Source of the DNA: Sphaerisporangium siamense
GTDB lineage: Bacteria > Actinomycetota > Actinomycetes > Streptosporangiales > Streptosporangiaceae
Reading direction: 5' to 3'
Length of the DNA stretch: 64,000 nucleotides
Assembly (NCBI RefSeq): GCF_014205275.1
Contig: NZ_JACHND010000001.1
Coordinates: 8,370,001 to 8,434,000 of the forward strand
Below the pieces are notes generated by a model. It made no database searches. It was not told the DNA's origin and saw only the letters and a program-made list of their open reading frames with translations. Made by a program: the position numbers and the translations under genes. Of this stretch, positions 54,072-64,000 are shown one piece after another. How positions within the stretch are numbered: position 1 is the stretch's first letter; every line of letters begins with the position of its first letter.

Positions 54072-54326
54072 GCTGTCGCCGTTCCCGTCTCGGAAAACCC
54101 GTTGTGCTTGAGAAGCTTACGAACCCGCCCCAACCCCACCTTTGGCCCCCGCCCTATCGGCCCCGTGGGACCGCCCCGGCTCGGCTCACATCACGAGCAG
54201 GCGGCAGGACCACGGCGCCATTGCCGTTGTTCCCGTCGCCGGGCCGGCCACCCGCGAGGGCGCCACCCGACGTCGCGGACAAGCCCGTGGCGCGCGCGGG
54301 GTGGCGGGGACGTCGTGGCGAGCGGG

Positions 54327-55862
<1,536 letters not shown>

Positions 55863-55948
55863 TCAGTTTAGTGGCCCGCTGGTGACGGCCTCGGCGTCCT
55901 GTGGATAACCTGAGCGCGACCGCATGGTCACCGCTTGCCTACAGGCGC

Positions 55949-56007
55949 CCCTCATCAGGGTAGGTCGTATCACTGCTACGCCACCACTTGCCCTCATCAG
56001 GGTAGGT
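55949..56007. repeat. Two exact 17-bp direct repeats 42 bp apart
   Basis: CCCTCATCAGGGTAGGT occurs at 55949-55965 and 55991-56007. Each copy contains CCCT-CATC-AGGG, an imperfect palindrome. The start-to-start distance of 42 bp equals four helical turns, placing both copies on the same DNA face between guaB and the DUF5319 gene. This looks like a dimeric regulator site; the second copy also supplies AGGTGG near the DUF5319 start. Confidence 0.75.
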
Positions 56008-56019
56008 GGGGGTCATAAG

Positions 56020-56406
56020 GTGGAAAGCGTGCTGGAAGACGTCCCCCGCGACCCATTCGCGGACGATCCGAACGACCCCGCCGCGGCGATGGGCGAACTC
56101 GACGACTCCGAGCCGCTGACCTTGGCCGAGCGGGACGAGGCGCTGACCGACCTCGCCGACGTGGAGGTCTTCCGTTCCCTCCTGGAGCCGCAGGGCGTGC
56201 TCGGGCTCGTGCTCGACTGCCCCGAGTGTGGCGAGCAGCACTACTTCGACTGGGACCTGCTGCGCGGCAACCTGCGGCAGATGATCGACCACGGCCGTCC
56301 ACAGGTGCACGAGCCGGCGTTCGAGCCCGACCCGGCCCACTACGTGAGCTGGGAGTACGCCCGCGGCTACGTGGACGGCGTGATCGACACCGAGGAGAGC
56401 CGCTGA
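56020..56406 (+). CDS. DUF5319 protein
   Basis: The 128-residue acidic cytoplasmic protein starts VESVLEDVPRDPFADDPNDPAAAM. It includes LTLAERDEALTDLADVEVFRSLLEPQG and a CPECGEQHYFDW segment (CxxC) followed by [16 protein letters not shown], as in the actinobacterial DUF5319 family (M. tuberculosis Rv3412 is the syntenic gene, from memory). Function is unknown; the CxxC could bind a metal. GTG 56020 or GTG 56029 are both preceded by AGGTGG-like signals; upstream ATG-like starts at 55924 are unsupported. Its 3' end overlaps the rsdA-like gene on the other strand by 40 bp. Confidence 0.88.
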   Translation: MESVLEDVPRDPFADDPNDPAAAMGELDDSEPLTLAERDEALTDLADVEVFRSLLEPQGVLGLVLDCPECGEQHYFDWDLLRGNLRQMIDHGRPQVHEPAFEPDPAHYVSWEYARGYVDGVIDTEESR

Positions 56407-56573
56407 TCGACGTCCTCGGTGAGGGCGCGGAGCAGGCTCACGACGATGTCGTCCTGCTCGCCGGCCGGCTCCCGGCGCGCGAGCGCGTCGATGATCGCGT
56501 CCGTCCCGAGAACCTGGGGGTCGGTCTCGGCCCCACGTTGTCGCAGTGAACGCGCCGGATGGACGGCGGTCAA
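56367..56573 (-). CDS. Short RsdA-like anti-sigma-D factor, sigma-binding part only
   Basis: The 68-residue frame begins at TTG 56573, which overlaps the sigD stop (TTGA), so it would be translated by coupling with sigD. Its core, [16 protein letters not shown] followed by [15 protein letters not shown], lines up with the N-terminal region of mycobacterial RsdA that grips sigma-D region 4 (there TDLLLDALAEREE and LAALLGQWRDDLR, from memory). RsdA proteins of mycobacteria are near 300 residues and have a transmembrane helix; this one stops before any membrane segment, so it would be soluble. The stop lies inside the antisense 3' end of the DUF5319 gene. Either a minimal anti-sigma factor or a truncated remnant. 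Confidence 0.6.
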   Translation of the reverse strand: MTAVHPARSLRQRGAETDPQVLGTDAIIDALARREPAGEQDDIVVSLLRALTEDVDQRLSSVSITPST

Positions 56574-57196
56574 GCTATCGACTCCATGTCGGCCATCGCC
56601 CGAAGCCTTGCCAGCGCCCGATGCTGGGCCACGCGAACCGCACCTGGTGACATACCGAGTACGTTACCCGTCTCTTCGGCGGACAGTCCCGACACGACCC
56701 GGAGGATGATCAGCTCGCGCTGGTTCTCGGGAAGGCGTGACAGCAGCTCGCGGGCGTGCGCGGCCTCGATGTACCGCACGACGGTCTCCTCCGGCCCGGG
56801 GCCCTGGTCGGGGCCGTCGGGGAGGTCCTGGGTGGGCACGGCCGAGCGCACGGAGCTGCGCAGGGCGTCGGCGACCTTGTGAGAGGCGATGCCGAAGACG
56901 AACGAGGCGAAGGGCCGGCCCATGTCCCGGTAGCGCGGCAGGGCGGCGAGCACCGCGATGCACACTTCCTGGGCCACGTCGTCGGCGATGTGGTAATGAC
57001 CGGAGACCCGGCCCAATCGAGCACGGCAATAGCGCACCACCATCGGGCGCAACTGCCCCAGCAATGATTCGATCGCGGTGCGATCCCCCTGGACGGCAAG
57101 GCTCGTCAGATCCCTGAGGTCGGACTCATCCGATCTCGTCGCAAGCCTTACCCCAGTCTTGGCGTCGGCGACGCATCCCTCGGTCACGTTAGGCAT
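56570..57196 (-). CDS. sigD: ECF RNA polymerase sigma factor SigD
   Basis: The protein has sigma region 2 ([48 protein letters not shown]) and region 4 ([41 protein letters not shown], read in parts). Gene order (groEL, sigD, rsdA, DUF5319, guaB, guaB3) matches M. tuberculosis sigD, and Streptomyces ShbA, an ECF factor for the principal sigma gene, sits in the comparable place. ATG 57196 with a GGCGGG signal gives 208 residues; starts at 57226 and GTG 57286 are open but have no ribosome site. Activity is probably set by the overlapping RsdA-like product. Confidence 0.92.
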   Translation of the reverse strand: MPNVTEGCVADAKTGVRLATRSDESDLRDLTSLAVQGDRTAIESLLGQLRPMVVRYCRARLGRVSGHYHIADDVAQEVCIAVLAALPRYRDMGRPFASFVFGIASHKVADALRSSVRSAVPTQDLPDGPDQGPGPEETVVRYIEAAHARELLSRLPENQRELIILRVVSGLSAEETGNVLGMSPGAVRVAQHRALARLRAMADMESIA

Positions 57197-57438
57197 GATG
57201 CCCGCCACGATCGCGCATGTCGTCATGGTGAACGGATACGGATTGGTCACATTGACGCGACGATAACCCTGCGTAATCGAACGCACACAGTAGCGTTTGC
57301 GTATTTCCCCCGCGCCCCGAATTCGAGTGATATTCGCCCGATGTCGCGGCAGCTCGCGGGCCCGCCGACGCCCCGGCGCCGCGATCGGTTTACCGCCGCC
57401 TCAAATCGGCCGAAGTGAAAATCGATTCAACCCAAAAA
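57197..57438. other. sigD upstream region
   Basis: This stretch between the sigD start and the groEL terminator should hold the sigD promoter. On the minus strand a TACTGT hexamer lies at 57288-57293 but I find no matching -35. Two alternative sigD start codons lie inside it. No other gene is seen. Confidence 0.4.
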
Positions 57439-57474
57439 GCACGGCCCGCGTCCCGGGCGGGACGCGGGCCGTGC
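57439..57474 (-). terminator. Intrinsic terminator of groEL with T-run
   Basis: A perfect 16-bp GC-rich stem (57439-57454 with 57459-57474) with a 4-nt loop is followed, in the groEL direction, by TTTTTGGG. It begins 29 bp past the groEL stop. It is the only hairpin in the window with a true T-run. Confidence 0.9.
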
Positions 57475-57502
57475 GCGGCGCGGAAGCCGGCCGGTGGCCG
57501 GA

Positions 57503-59125
<1,623 letters not shown>

Positions 59126-59234
59126 TTAAGGTCCTCTCAGCGTCAGAGGCCCCGGGGCCTAGGGACAGGCCCCGGGGCGTGACACGCAAAATTCGTAAGG
59201 CTCCGGACTGGTGGTCGCTGGCGCGCTCCGGGAC

Positions 59235-59546
59235 TTACTTCTCGATGATCGCGAGAACGTCACGGGCGGAGAGCACGAGGTACTCCTCGCCGCCGTACTT
59301 GACCTCGGTGCCGCCGTACTTGCTGTAGAGGACGACGTCCCCTTCCTTGACGTCGAGCGGGATGCGCTTCTCGCCGTCCTCGTCCCAGTTGCCGGGGCCC
59401 ACCGCGAGGACCTTGCCCTCCTGCGGCTTCTCCTTGGCGGTGTCCGGGATCACCAGACCGGAAGCGGTCGTCTGCTCGGCCTCAAGCGGCTGGACCACGA
59501 TGCGGTCGCCGAGCGGCTTAACGGGAACCTTGGTGGCGGTCGTCAC
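59235..59546 (-). CDS. groES: 10 kDa co-chaperonin GroES
   Basis: The 103-residue lid subunit has the family pattern [34 protein letters not shown] (mobile loop, read in parts), [33 protein letters not shown] and [18 protein letters not shown] 59546 follows GGAGG by about seven bases and is the usual start. A longer open frame to 60185 is antisense to the methyltransferase gene and is not real. First gene of the groES-groEL operon. Confidence 0.97.
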   Translation of the reverse strand: MTTATKVPVKPLGDRIVVQPLEAEQTTASGLVIPDTAKEKPQEGKVLAVGPGNWDEDGEKRIPLDVKEGDVVLYSKYGGTEVKYGGEEYLVLSARDVLAIIEK

Positions 59547-59640
59547 GTCGGACCTCCCCTTCAGATATTCGATGATTGCTGAAGAGGCGACCAGCGGCCT
59601 GCCGTCGCGGGTGTCAGACCTGCCTCGTCGCATTTTCGTC

Positions 59641-59667
59641 TTGGCACTCTCAATAGGCGAGTGCCAA
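59641..59667 (-). promoter_or_regulatory. CIRCE element (HrcA operator) of groES-groEL
   Basis: TTGGCACTC (59641-59649), a 9-bp spacer and GAGTGCCAA (59659-59667) form a perfect 9-bp inverted repeat. It is the actinobacterial form of CIRCE, differing from TTAGCACTC by one base per arm. It lies at the predicted transcription start, where bound HrcA would block polymerase. Confidence 0.95.
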
Positions 59668-59673
59668 CACTGA

Positions 59674-59702
59674 ACAGTATGCAAGGCCGCCGACTCAGTC
59701 AA
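59674..59702 (-). promoter_or_regulatory. groES-groEL promoter
   Basis: On the minus strand TTGACT (59697-59702) and TACTGT (59674-59679) are spaced by 17 bp. The start site would fall at about 59667, the first base of the CIRCE element, leaving a 5' leader near 120 nt. Confidence 0.8.
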
Positions 59703-59784
59703 CACGAGGTGTACCAGTGGCGCGTAAGAGGTCTCCGAGGGCGTCGGACCAGGCCGCGCCCGGAGGGCGGTAGCGTCGGGCGGC

Positions 59785-60969
59785 GTGGATGTCGATGCCT
59801 TTCGTGAGCTGCTGACGCCGGACGGGCAGGAGGCGTTGCGGCGGGCCGCGGCGGGGCTGGCTGCCGGCGAGGAGGGCCTGCGGGTCGTGACCGGGCTGCG
59901 CAGGTCGTTCGGGCCGGGGCTCAGCGGGGCGGCGCTCACGCAGGCGACGCTGCGGGCGCGCGGGGCCGCCAAGTTCGGCGCGGACGCGGCCGTCATGTAC
60001 TTCACCGGCGACGGCCTGGAGCAGGCGACCCGCGCCGAGGTGGCCGCGCACCGCGCCCGCCGCTTCGCCGAGGGGGCCGCCGAGGTGACCACGGTGGCGG
60101 ACGTCTGCTGCGGCATCGGCGGGGACATGATCGCGCTGGCCCGCGAGGGCCGCCGGGTGGACGCGGTGGACGCCGACCCGCTCACGGCCGAGGTCGCGCG
60201 GGCGAACGCGGCGGCTCTGGGCCTAGCCGGGCTGGTGACCGTGCGGGTGGGCGAGGCGTCCCTGGTCGAGCCGGAGGGGTACGACGCGCTGTTCGCCGAC
60301 CCGGCGCGGCGCTCGACCGGCCGGCGGGTCTTCGACCCGATGGCCTATTCGCCGCCCTGGCCGCGGGTCGTCGCCCTCGCGGCGCGGGCGCGCGCGGCCT
60401 GCCTGAAGGTCGCGCCCGGCCTCCCGTACGAGCTGATCCCCGAGGACGCCGAGGCCGAGTGGGTGTCCTACCGGGGCGAGGTCAAGGAGGCCGTCCTGTG
60501 GACGGGCGCCTTCGCCGCGCGCCCGGGCCGCCGCGCGACCATGCTGCCCTCCGGCGAGACGCTGACCGCCGATCCTTCCCTCGGGCCCGCGCCGCACGGG
60601 CCGATCGCCCGGTACCTGTACGAGCCCGACGGCGCGGCCGTGCGCGCCCACCTGGTGGCCGAGGTCGCCGCGCTGCTGGGCGGCCACCTGGTCGACCCGC
60701 ACATCGCCTACATCACGGCCGGCTCCCCGGCGTCCACTCCGTGGGCCGCGCGGTACGAGGTGCTGGAGGCGCTGCCCTTCTCGCTGAAACGCCTGCGGGC
60801 GGCGTTGCGGGAACGCGGGATCGGCACGGTGACGCTGAAGAAACGCGGCTCGGCGATCGATCTGGAGCGCTTGAGGAAGGATCTCCGCCTTTCCGGTGAT
60901 AAATCGTGCGTCGTGGTGCTCACCCGCATCGGCACGGACCCGTTCGCGTTCATCTGCCGGCCATCCTGA
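59785..60969 (+). CDS. THUMP-like-domain SAM-dependent methyltransferase
   Basis: The 394-residue protein has a helical N-terminus ([21 protein letters not shown]), then a class I SAM fold with the glycine loop [16 protein letters not shown] near residue 110, the acidic [14 protein letters not shown], and an [14 protein letters not shown] stretch. A C-terminal THUMP-like segment ends with [20 protein letters not shown] and VVVLTRIG. Actinobacteria carry this gene near groES; an RNA substrate is likely from the domain but unproven. The GTG start has no clear Shine-Dalgarno and is divergent from groES. Confidence 0.85.
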   Translation: MDVDAFRELLTPDGQEALRRAAAGLAAGEEGLRVVTGLRRSFGPGLSGAALTQATLRARGAAKFGADAAVMYFTGDGLEQATRAEVAAHRARRFAEGAAEVTTVADVCCGIGGDMIALAREGRRVDAVDADPLTAEVARANAAALGLAGLVTVRVGEASLVEPEGYDALFADPARRSTGRRVFDPMAYSPPWPRVVALAARARAACLKVAPGLPYELIPEDAEAEWVSYRGEVKEAVLWTGAFAARPGRRATMLPSGETLTADPSLGPAPHGPIARYLYEPDGAAVRAHLVAEVAALLGGHLVDPHIAYITAGSPASTPWAARYEVLEALPFSLKRLRAALRERGIGTVTLKKRGSAIDLERLRKDLRLSGDKSCVVVLTRIGTDPFAFICRPS

Positions 60970-61185
60970 CCTGCCCGAACGCGATAATCCCCCCAAACCC
61001 ACCGCAATCACGAAGTTTTAAAGTCGGCCCCGAAAACGTTCCGCCGAGCCACTACAGTTGGCCAGCGCGGGATTTTGGGCTGATCAATGGCCGACCCGCC
61101 TTATTCGCCGCGTATTCGTCCCCGCGACGACTCAGGACCCACCCCACCGCCGTGCGGCGACCGCCCGCGAGTCAAGGAGCTTCCG

Positions 61186-62667
61186 GTGGATCACTCCAAC
61201 CACGCCCTCCTCCAGGCGGGCGGCCAGACCGCCATCTCCGACCGGATGCGCGATCTCCTCGCCCGAGCGGCCCAGGACCACGTCTACGAGCAGCGCACGC
61301 AAGGCGCGGTCCTCGACGAGATACGCCAGCGCCTCGAAGGCATGGAATGGCTGCTGCGCGAGGTGCGCGAACGCGAACTGGGCGGCCTCAACGGCGCGCT
61401 GGAGGGGATGAACGGCCGGCTGGGCGAGCTGGCCACCCGGCCGCCCGCCTGGGCCGAGGGCCTGGCCCAGCACGTGGAGGCCCTGCGCGACCGGGTGGAC
61501 CTCGTGGGCGACCGGGTGGCGGGGCTCGGCGACCGCGTCGAGGCCGTGGGCGACCGGGTGAAGCCCATCACCGAGCTCTCCGGCCTGTGGACCGACCTCG
61601 GCGCCGTACGGGAGGGGGTCGCCGAGGCCCTCAAGCGCCTCCAGGCCGTCCTGGAGAGCGGCCAGGCGCTCCCCGAGCGCATGGCCGAGTTCGCGCGCCG
61701 CCTGGAGCACCTGGCGTCCGGCATGGAGGCCGCCGCGGGCCGGTTCACCCGCGTCGACAAGGCCCTGCACGACCTCACCCAGCGCACCGAGCGGCTGGAA
61801 GGCGGCGTCCTCGACCTCAGCGAGGGCCTGGACGAGATGCTGCCCTCGGCCGTCGAACGCCTCAACGGCTCGGTCGAGCGGCTCACCGAGAGGCTGGAGG
61901 GCATGGCCACCCGGCTGGCCGAGGCCGAGACACGGCTCGGCGACCGTCTCGACGGCCTGGACGGGCGGGTCGCCGGCGTCGAGGGCACTCTGTCCACCGT
62001 GTCCACCATCCCGGGCCGGTTCGACGACGTGGACAGCCACCTGGGGGCCGTCCAGGGTCGCCTGGACACCGTGGACGTCCGGCTCCAGAGCCTGCACGAC
62101 CGGGTCGAGACCGCCGGGGCCGGCCTCGCCGCGCTGGACGGCCTCGACGGGCGGTTCACCGAGGTGGACGACGCCCTGACCGGCCTCGACGGCCGCCTGA
62201 CCGGCGTCGACCAGCGGCTCACGGGCATCGACGGCGCGCTGTCCCGGCACGACGAGCGGTTCACCGCGATCGGCGCGAGCTTCGAGGACGTCAGCGAGCG
62301 GCTCGAAATGGTGGACGACCGCGTGGAGGCCGTCAACCAGCGCGTCGGCCAGCTCCCCGGCCTGCTGGAGGTCGGCGAGGTGCACAAGCGGGTGGGCGAG
62401 CTCATCGACGCCCAGGGGGGCGCGCAGGGCAAGCGGTTCGACGAGATCGACCGCCGGCTGTCCGAGACCGTCGCGTCCCTGCCGCCGCTGGCCGAGCTGC
62501 TGGAGCTGGTGCGGGCGCGGCCCGACCGCGGCCAGCTCTCCGAGACCGTCGGCGAGGTGATCCAGCCCGCGCACGACGACCTCACCCGCAGGCTGAGCGC
62601 CCTGGAGGAGACGATGCTCGCCCTCGCCGAGGCGCTCCTGCGCCCGGCGCGCCCCGTCAAGGACTGA
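61186..62667 (+). CDS. Long coiled-coil protein of unknown function
   Basis: GTG 61186, six bases after AAGGAG, gives 493 residues; the frame is open to 61087 but without a signal. Apart from a short N-terminus (HSNHALLQAGGQTA) the whole chain is heptad-like. Seven-residue units such as VGDRVAG-LGDRVEA-VGDRVKP, LDGRLTG-VDQRLTG-IDGALSR and DERF-TAIG repeat with aliphatic a/d positions and Asp-Arg pairs. This predicts a long rod, probably di- or trimeric, with no signal peptide or membrane helix, so it is cytoplasmic or structural. It resembles DUF1640-like or filament-forming coiled coils, but I do not recognise the family. It converges on tsaD with 12 bp between. Confidence 0.75.
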   Translation: MDHSNHALLQAGGQTAISDRMRDLLARAAQDHVYEQRTQGAVLDEIRQRLEGMEWLLREVRERELGGLNGALEGMNGRLGELATRPPAWAEGLAQHVEALRDRVDLVGDRVAGLGDRVEAVGDRVKPITELSGLWTDLGAVREGVAEALKRLQAVLESGQALPERMAEFARRLEHLASGMEAAAGRFTRVDKALHDLTQRTERLEGGVLDLSEGLDEMLPSAVERLNGSVERLTERLEGMATRLAEAETRLGDRLDGLDGRVAGVEGTLSTVSTIPGRFDDVDSHLGAVQGRLDTVDVRLQSLHDRVETAGAGLAALDGLDGRFTEVDDALTGLDGRLTGVDQRLTGIDGALSRHDERFTAIGASFEDVSERLEMVDDRVEAVNQRVGQLPGLLEVGEVHKRVGELIDAQGGAQGKRFDEIDRRLSETVASLPPLAELLELVRARPDRGQLSETVGEVIQPAHDDLTRRLSALEETMLALAEALLRPARPVKD

Positions 62668-62679
62668 CGCCGCCCGGCC

Positions 62680-63711
62680 TCACACGTGGACGGTGGTGAT
62701 CGGCAGCGAGGAGTCGGCCGGGATGTCCAGGGCGGAGGGCCCGATGCCCGAGGCCACCAGCTCCGACCCCAGCGCCGCGATCATGGCCCCGTTGTCGGTG
62801 CACAGCCCCGGCCTCGGGACGCGCAGCCGCACCCCCGCCGCGTCGCACCGCTCCTGAGCCAGCGCCCGCAGCCGCGAGTTCGCCGCGACGCCGCCGCCGA
62901 TCAGCAGGTCCTGGACGCCGTACTGCCGGCACGCCTGCAGGGCCTTGCGGGTGAGCACGTCCACCACGGCCTCCTGGAAGGACGCGGCGACGTCCGCCAC
63001 CGGCACGGACCCGCCCTCGCGCTCCTTGGCCTCGACCCAGCGGGCCACCGCGGTCTTCAGGCCGGAGAACGAGAAGTCCAGCGTGCCGTCGTCGTACTTG
63101 CCGCGCGGGAAGGCGACCGCCGTCCCCGACCCCTGCGTGGCGGCCCTGTCGATGTGCGGCCCGCCGGGGAAGGGCAGCCCGAGCACCCGCGCCACCTTGT
63201 CGAACGCCTCGCCCGCCGCGTCGTCCACCGTGGAGCCGAGCGAGATCACGTCCTTGGCGACGTCGGGCACCAGCAGCAGCGATGAGTGCCCTCCTGAGAC
63301 CAGCAGGGCGATGGTGGGCTTGGGCAGCGGCCCGTGCTCCAACTGGTCCACCGCGACGTGCGCGGCGAGGTGGTTGACGCCGTACAGCGGCACGCCGAGC
63401 CCCATGGCGTACGCCTTGGCCGCGGCGACGCCGACGAGCAGCGCGCCCGCCAGGCCCGGCCCGGCGGTCACGGCGACGGCGTCGATGTCGGAGAACCGCA
63501 CCCCCGCCTGCTCCAGGGCGCGCTCGACGGTCGGCGTCATGGCCTCCAGGTGGGCGCGCGAGGCGACCTCGGGCACGACGCCGCCGAACCTGGCGTGCTC
63601 CTCGACGCTGGAGGCGATGGCGTTGGCGAGCAACGTGCTGCCGCGGACCAGGCCCACGCCGGTCTCGTCACACGAGGTCTCGATGCCCAGCACCAACGGC
63701 TCGTCAGCCAT
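62680..63711 (-). CDS. tsaD: tRNA threonylcarbamoyladenosine transferase TsaD
   Basis: TsaD transfers the threonylcarbamoyl group from TC-AMP to A37 of ANN-decoding tRNAs, with TsaB and TsaE. The 343 residues have the ASKHA start [25 protein letters not shown], the metal motif HLAAH (H114 and H118), [41 protein letters not shown] and [12 protein letters not shown]. Its start overlaps the stop of rimI by 8 bp, the common actinobacterial order rimI-tsaD. Confidence 0.97.
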   Translation of the reverse strand: MADEPLVLGIETSCDETGVGLVRGSTLLANAIASSVEEHARFGGVVPEVASRAHLEAMTPTVERALEQAGVRFSDIDAVAVTAGPGLAGALLVGVAAAKAYAMGLGVPLYGVNHLAAHVAVDQLEHGPLPKPTIALLVSGGHSSLLLVPDVAKDVISLGSTVDDAAGEAFDKVARVLGLPFPGGPHIDRAATQGSGTAVAFPRGKYDDGTLDFSFSGLKTAVARWVEAKEREGGSVPVADVAASFQEAVVDVLTRKALQACRQYGVQDLLIGGGVAANSRLRALAQERCDAAGVRLRVPRPGLCTDNGAMIAALGSELVASGIGPSALDIPADSSLPITTVHV

Positions 63712-64000
63712 CTCGATCGCCTCCCTGACCGTTCAGCGACCGCATCATCATGATCGCGTCGGTTCCGTCGTCGTAGTAGTCGCGGCGCAGGCCGATGCGC
63801 TCGAACCCGAACCTCTCGTACATCGCCTGCGCGGGCGGGTTGTCGGCCCGGACCTCCAGGAACACCGCGGTCGCGCCCCGGCGTACGGCCTCGGCGAGCA
63901 GCTCGGAGAGCATGGCGCTGCCGATGCCGGCGCGCTGGCTGGCCGTGCGCACCGCGATGGTCTGCACGTCGGCCTGGTCGCCGGCCGCCGCGAGACCGGC
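63704..64000 (-). CDS. rimI: Ribosomal-protein alanine N-acetyltransferase RimI, 5' end off window
   Basis: The frame enters from the right edge and encodes the last 98 residues. The first visible codons give [17 protein letters not shown], followed by the acetyl-CoA loop [14 protein letters not shown] (RxxGxG/A), [20 protein letters not shown] and [16 protein letters not shown], all standard for RimI (N-terminal acetylation of S18). An in-frame GTG at 63967 is internal. It overlaps tsaD by 8 bp. Confidence 0.92.
   Translation of the reverse strand, partial: AGLAAAGDQADVQTIAVRTASQRAGIGSAMLSELLAEAVRRGATAVFLEVRADNPPAQAMYERFGFERIGLRRDYYDDGTDAIMMMRSLNGQGGDRDG

Noticed and set aside
55924-56019. 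An N-terminal extension of the DUF5319 protein from 55924
   Set aside because: It would translate the paired 17-bp repeats, lacks a ribosome site and is not like the family N-terminus.

Overview
The window is high-GC actinobacterial DNA. The evidence is the G/C-ending codon use, many GTG starts, a WhiB regulator, an orphan DUF397 gene, DUF6350 and DUF5319 genes, a SigD/RsdA pair, mycobacteria-like order around groES-groEL-sigD-rsdA-DUF5319-guaB-guaB3, and a purN-DUF6350-sucD-sucC block as in Streptomyces. I read it as a chromosomal segment of a Streptosporangiales-type actinomycete; that placement is inference from gene content and order. I see no tRNA, rRNA, IS element, phage, CRISPR array or replication origin.

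Layout. 1-4.4 kb: the 5' part of an SCO2524-type gene (runs off the left edge), a D-2-hydroxyacid dehydrogenase-like gene and a ThDP enzyme. 4.4-16.6 kb: housekeeping folD, purH, purN, DUF6350, sucD and sucC. Interleaved are a secreted beta-helix protein, a UBP zinc-finger protein, a secreted LppX-like protein, and a two-gene small-ORF unit whose first product carries six GTTWD repeats. 16.8-26.2 kb: pcrA, a PIG-L deacetylase, WhiB with a CPBP protease, a zinc metallopeptidase lipoprotein, and a PspC two-component system facing a PspC/LiaF-like membrane protein. 26.2-32.8 kb: a form-II Cox-type molybdenum hydroxylase operon (S-L-M) and coxG, split by an FG-GAP secreted protein. 33-41.7 kb: an envelope region with a GT2-TagF fusion, a GT4, a sulfotransferase, a CDP-alcohol phosphotransferase, a polysaccharide deacetylase, a DUF397 gene and an acyltransferase.

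41.8-64 kb: guaA, a beta-propeller lipoprotein and glpD. Then comes a DeoR regulator divergent from a four-gene operon (agaS-like, nagA, PfkB kinase, class II aldolase) that reads as an amino-sugar pathway of the N-acetylgalactosamine type. It is followed by guaB3, guaB, DUF5319, a very short RsdA-like gene, sigD, groEL and groES with a CIRCE operator, a THUMP-like methyltransferase, a long coiled-coil protein, tsaD and the 3' part of rimI.

The points I would look at first are the GTTWD-repeat secreted peptide and its small partner (12.46-13.07 kb), and the exact five-copy 27-bp repeat inserted in the sugar kinase (51.19-51.33 kb). Next are the membrane-less RsdA-like gene (56.37-56.57 kb), the paired 17-bp repeats exactly 42 bp apart between guaB and the DUF5319 gene (55.95-56.01 kb), and the envelope glycopolymer cluster. 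GuaB3 (His in place of the IMPDH cysteine) and the hydroxyacid dehydrogenase (no catalytic Glu) both have altered active-site positions.
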